Below are positions 62,318 through 64,000 of a stretch of DNA of 64,000 nt, piece by piece; position 1 is the first letter of the stretch, and every line of letters begins with the position of its first letter. The position numbers and the translations under genes were made by a program. Source of the stretch: Virgibacillus siamensis (GTDB lineage Bacteria > Bacillota > Bacilli > Bacillales > Amphibacillaceae); NCBI RefSeq assembly GCF_900162695.1, contig NZ_FUIH01000007.1, positions 372,001-436,000 on the forward strand, written 5' to 3'. The notes under the pieces are model-generated. The model was not told the origin of the DNA. It worked only from the letters and a program-made list of their open reading frames with translations, and made no database searches.

Positions 62318-64000
62318 TTGAGTACTGATTTGGGAGGAATTCACGATATCATCAGGGAAAGCAAGATTGTATACCCTGATAAGACGAAACAGGGATCAAC
62401 AGAGATGGGAAGCAGTGAGGCTTTTCAAACTCTGCTAAAACAGTCGCAGGAGGATCCTGAGACATTTTGGAATGAGGTTGCGCAAGAACTGCATTGGTTT
62501 AAACCATGGGAAGAAACAATAAGTGGCAGCTTGCCTGATTTTGAGTTTTTTAAAGGGGGAATCAGTAATCCCTGTTACAACCTGTTAGACCGGCATATCG
62601 CTAATGGTGCGGGCAATAAAACCGCCCTGATTTGGGAAGGAGAGGACGGGAAGACAAGCTTTTATACGTATCAGATGTTACTTGCCGAAGTGAATCGTTT
62701 TTCCAATGTTCTTCAATCACTGGGAGTGAAAAAAGGTGATCCCGTTGCCATTTATCTCCCTAATTTGGCGGAATCGTTTATAGCAATCCTTGCCTGTTTC
62801 CGAATCGGGGCTGTATACAGTACAATTTTCTCCGGTTTTTCCGAGCAATCGTTGGAAGATCGGTTGTCCAGTTACGAGCCGAAAGTCATCGTTACAGCTG
62901 ATGCAAGTTTGCGCCGTGGTAAAGTAATTCCGCTTAAAGAAAAGGTTGACCATGTAATTGATGAAATTGCCAGTGTTGATGCTGTTGTCGTCGTTGACCG
63001 AATGGGTACAAACCCGCCAATGGAAAAAGGAAAGGATTTCTGGTGGCACGAAGAACAGAAAAAAGCATCCATTCAGTTTGAGCCTGCCCATGTTGAGGCA
63101 AATGAGCCTGGTATTGTCTTCTTTACAAGTGGGACGACGGGTAAACCTAAAGGGGTTGTTCATTCCGGAATGGCCTTCGTCGTTCAAAACTATGTATATG
63201 CCAAATATCATATGGACCACCGCCCGGATGATGTTTTTTGGTGTACTGCGGATGTCGGCTGGCTCACGATGCATATCTGGGGAGTTGTTGGATCTTTGGC
63301 AAATGGCGTTACAACCGTTGTTTATGAAGGTGCGCCCAATTATCCGGAACAGGATCGTATTTACCAAATTATCGATAAATACCGTGTGAATAAGCTATTT
63401 ACAGCCCCAACCGCCTTGCGAATGCTTAGAAGTCTTGGTGAAAAGGCGCTTCAGCCTTATAATCTATCTTGTCTTGATGTTGTTTCATTGGTAGGCGAAC
63501 CGTTTGATCCGGATACATGGCATTGGACAAAAGATGTACTTGGCGGAGGAAATATTTGTGTGAATAACACATGGGGACAAACGGAGACAGCTGGATGTCC
63601 TTTGGCAGGAGCTGCTTGGCTAACACCGATGAAGCCTGGGTCGGCGGGTGTTCAATTTTTGGGTGCTGATATGGACATCGTGGATAATGAAGGGAATTCC
63701 GTTCCTAAAGGCACATTGGGTAATTTGGTTATCCGCAAGCCGTTCCCGATGCTCTGCCGGACACTATGGAAAGAACCAACCAGATATTATGAAAAATATT
63801 ACAGCCAGGTTGAAGGGCGTTATTATGCAAGTGATATTGCTTTAGAGGACGAAGATGGATATTTCTGGGTTGTTGGACGTTCTGATGATGCTTTTAATGT
63901 ATCGGGGCATCGTTTAAGCACCATGGAAATGGAGAATGCCGTCCTCGAATGTGACGCTGTCTCGGAAGTAGCAGTCATCGGCACACCGGATCGAATCAAG
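62318..64000 (+). CDS. Acetyl-CoA synthetase (AcsA-like), 3' end outside window
   Basis: 561 codons are visible from TTG 62318, behind AAGGAGGAG. The ANL-family ligase makes acetyl-CoA (or a near homologue) from acetate, ATP and CoA. Visible motifs are FWNEVAQELHWFKPW in the ACAS_N domain, FFTSGTTGKPKGVVHS (P-loop), FWCTADVGWLTMHIWGV, NNTWGQTETAG and WVVGRSDDAFNVSGHRLSTMEME. The catalytic Lys near the C-terminus is outside the window. Control by CcpA is expected from the cre site. Confidence 0.88.
   Translation, partial: MSTDLGGIHDIIRESKIVYPDKTKQGSTEMGSSEAFQTLLKQSQEDPETFWNEVAQELHWFKPWEETISGSLPDFEFFKGGISNPCYNLLDRHIANGAGNKTALIWEGEDGKTSFYTYQMLLAEVNRFSNVLQSLGVKKGDPVAIYLPNLAESFIAILACFRIGAVYSTIFSGFSEQSLEDRLSSYEPKVIVTADASLRRGKVIPLKEKVDHVIDEIASVDAVVVVDRMGTNPPMEKGKDFWWHEEQKKASIQFEPAHVEANEPGIVFFTSGTTGKPKGVVHSGMAFVVQNYVYAKYHMDHRPDDVFWCTADVGWLTMHIWGVVGSLANGVTTVVYEGAPNYPEQDRIYQIIDKYRVNKLFTAPTALRMLRSLGEKALQPYNLSCLDVVSLVGEPFDPDTWHWTKDVLGGGNICVNNTWGQTETAGCPLAGAAWLTPMKPGSAGVQFLGADMDIVDNEGNSVPKGTLGNLVIRKPFPMLCRTLWKEPTRYYEKYYSQVEGRYYASDIALEDEDGYFWVVGRSDDAFNVSGHRLSTMEMENAVLECDAVSEVAVIGTPDRIK

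Overview
The window is a chromosomal segment of a moderately low-GC, endospore-forming Gram-positive bacterium of the Bacillaceae. Gene content and order point to the Virgibacillus/Oceanobacillus/Lentibacillus side of the family; the genus is inferred, not proven. No tRNA, rRNA or CRISPR array was found.

The left half (1 to about 31.8 kb) is core genome. It holds a ferritin-like gene, a PAP2 phosphatase, the liaFSR cell-envelope stress system, a BdbC/thioredoxin disulfide pair, a sulfonate/nitrate-type ABC importer and mpg. These are followed by blocks that keep Bacillus subtilis order: hmoB-pbpF-hemE-hemH-hemY, then yhfH-yhfI-lplJ-lcfB, then comK-yhjD-yhjE-sipV-addB-addA. Regulatory sites fit the genes: a FadR operator before lcfB, a LexA box on the yhjD promoter, and a Fur-like box between hmoB and pbpF. 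A 0.6 kb gap upstream of pepF holds a strongly base-paired sequence with a tandem, covarying stem module that looks like a structured RNA or repeat element.

The right half (about 31.8 to 62 kb) is accessory. It starts with a GNAT enzyme, a frameshifted alpha-toroid protein and a nucleotidyltransferase. A metal-resistance island follows: arsR-arsB-arsC-arsD-arsA and a HesB-like protein; a second, divergent module of ArsR, FAD oxidoreductase and a small protein; and cadC-cadA, with ArsR/CadC operators of the ATCAAATA type. Next come a methyltransferase, a regulator fusing a degenerate ABC-ATPase domain to a LytTR DNA-binding domain, and its adjacent ABC exporter, whose permease is frameshifted. 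Two mobile elements sit side by side: an IS110-family element with a hairpin-rich 5' leader where a bridge RNA would lie, and a four-gene DDE-transposase/AAA-ATPase transposon. Around them are broken genes (HIT protein, acetylesterase tail, VOC tail).

The last part carries small membrane proteins, a YjgB-like secreted protein, a probable type I toxin-antitoxin locus, a uracil/xanthine permease, a second methyltransferase paralogous to the first, an S-Ena-like spore-appendage protein without a clear start codon, a DUF2200 protein, and an acetyl-CoA synthetase gene running off the end behind a perfect CcpA cre site.

Two kinds of repeat stand out. Three unrelated intergenic arrays all have 20-21 bp periods, and a dispersed GATCGGGCGC-type motif occurs seven times, only in the accessory half.
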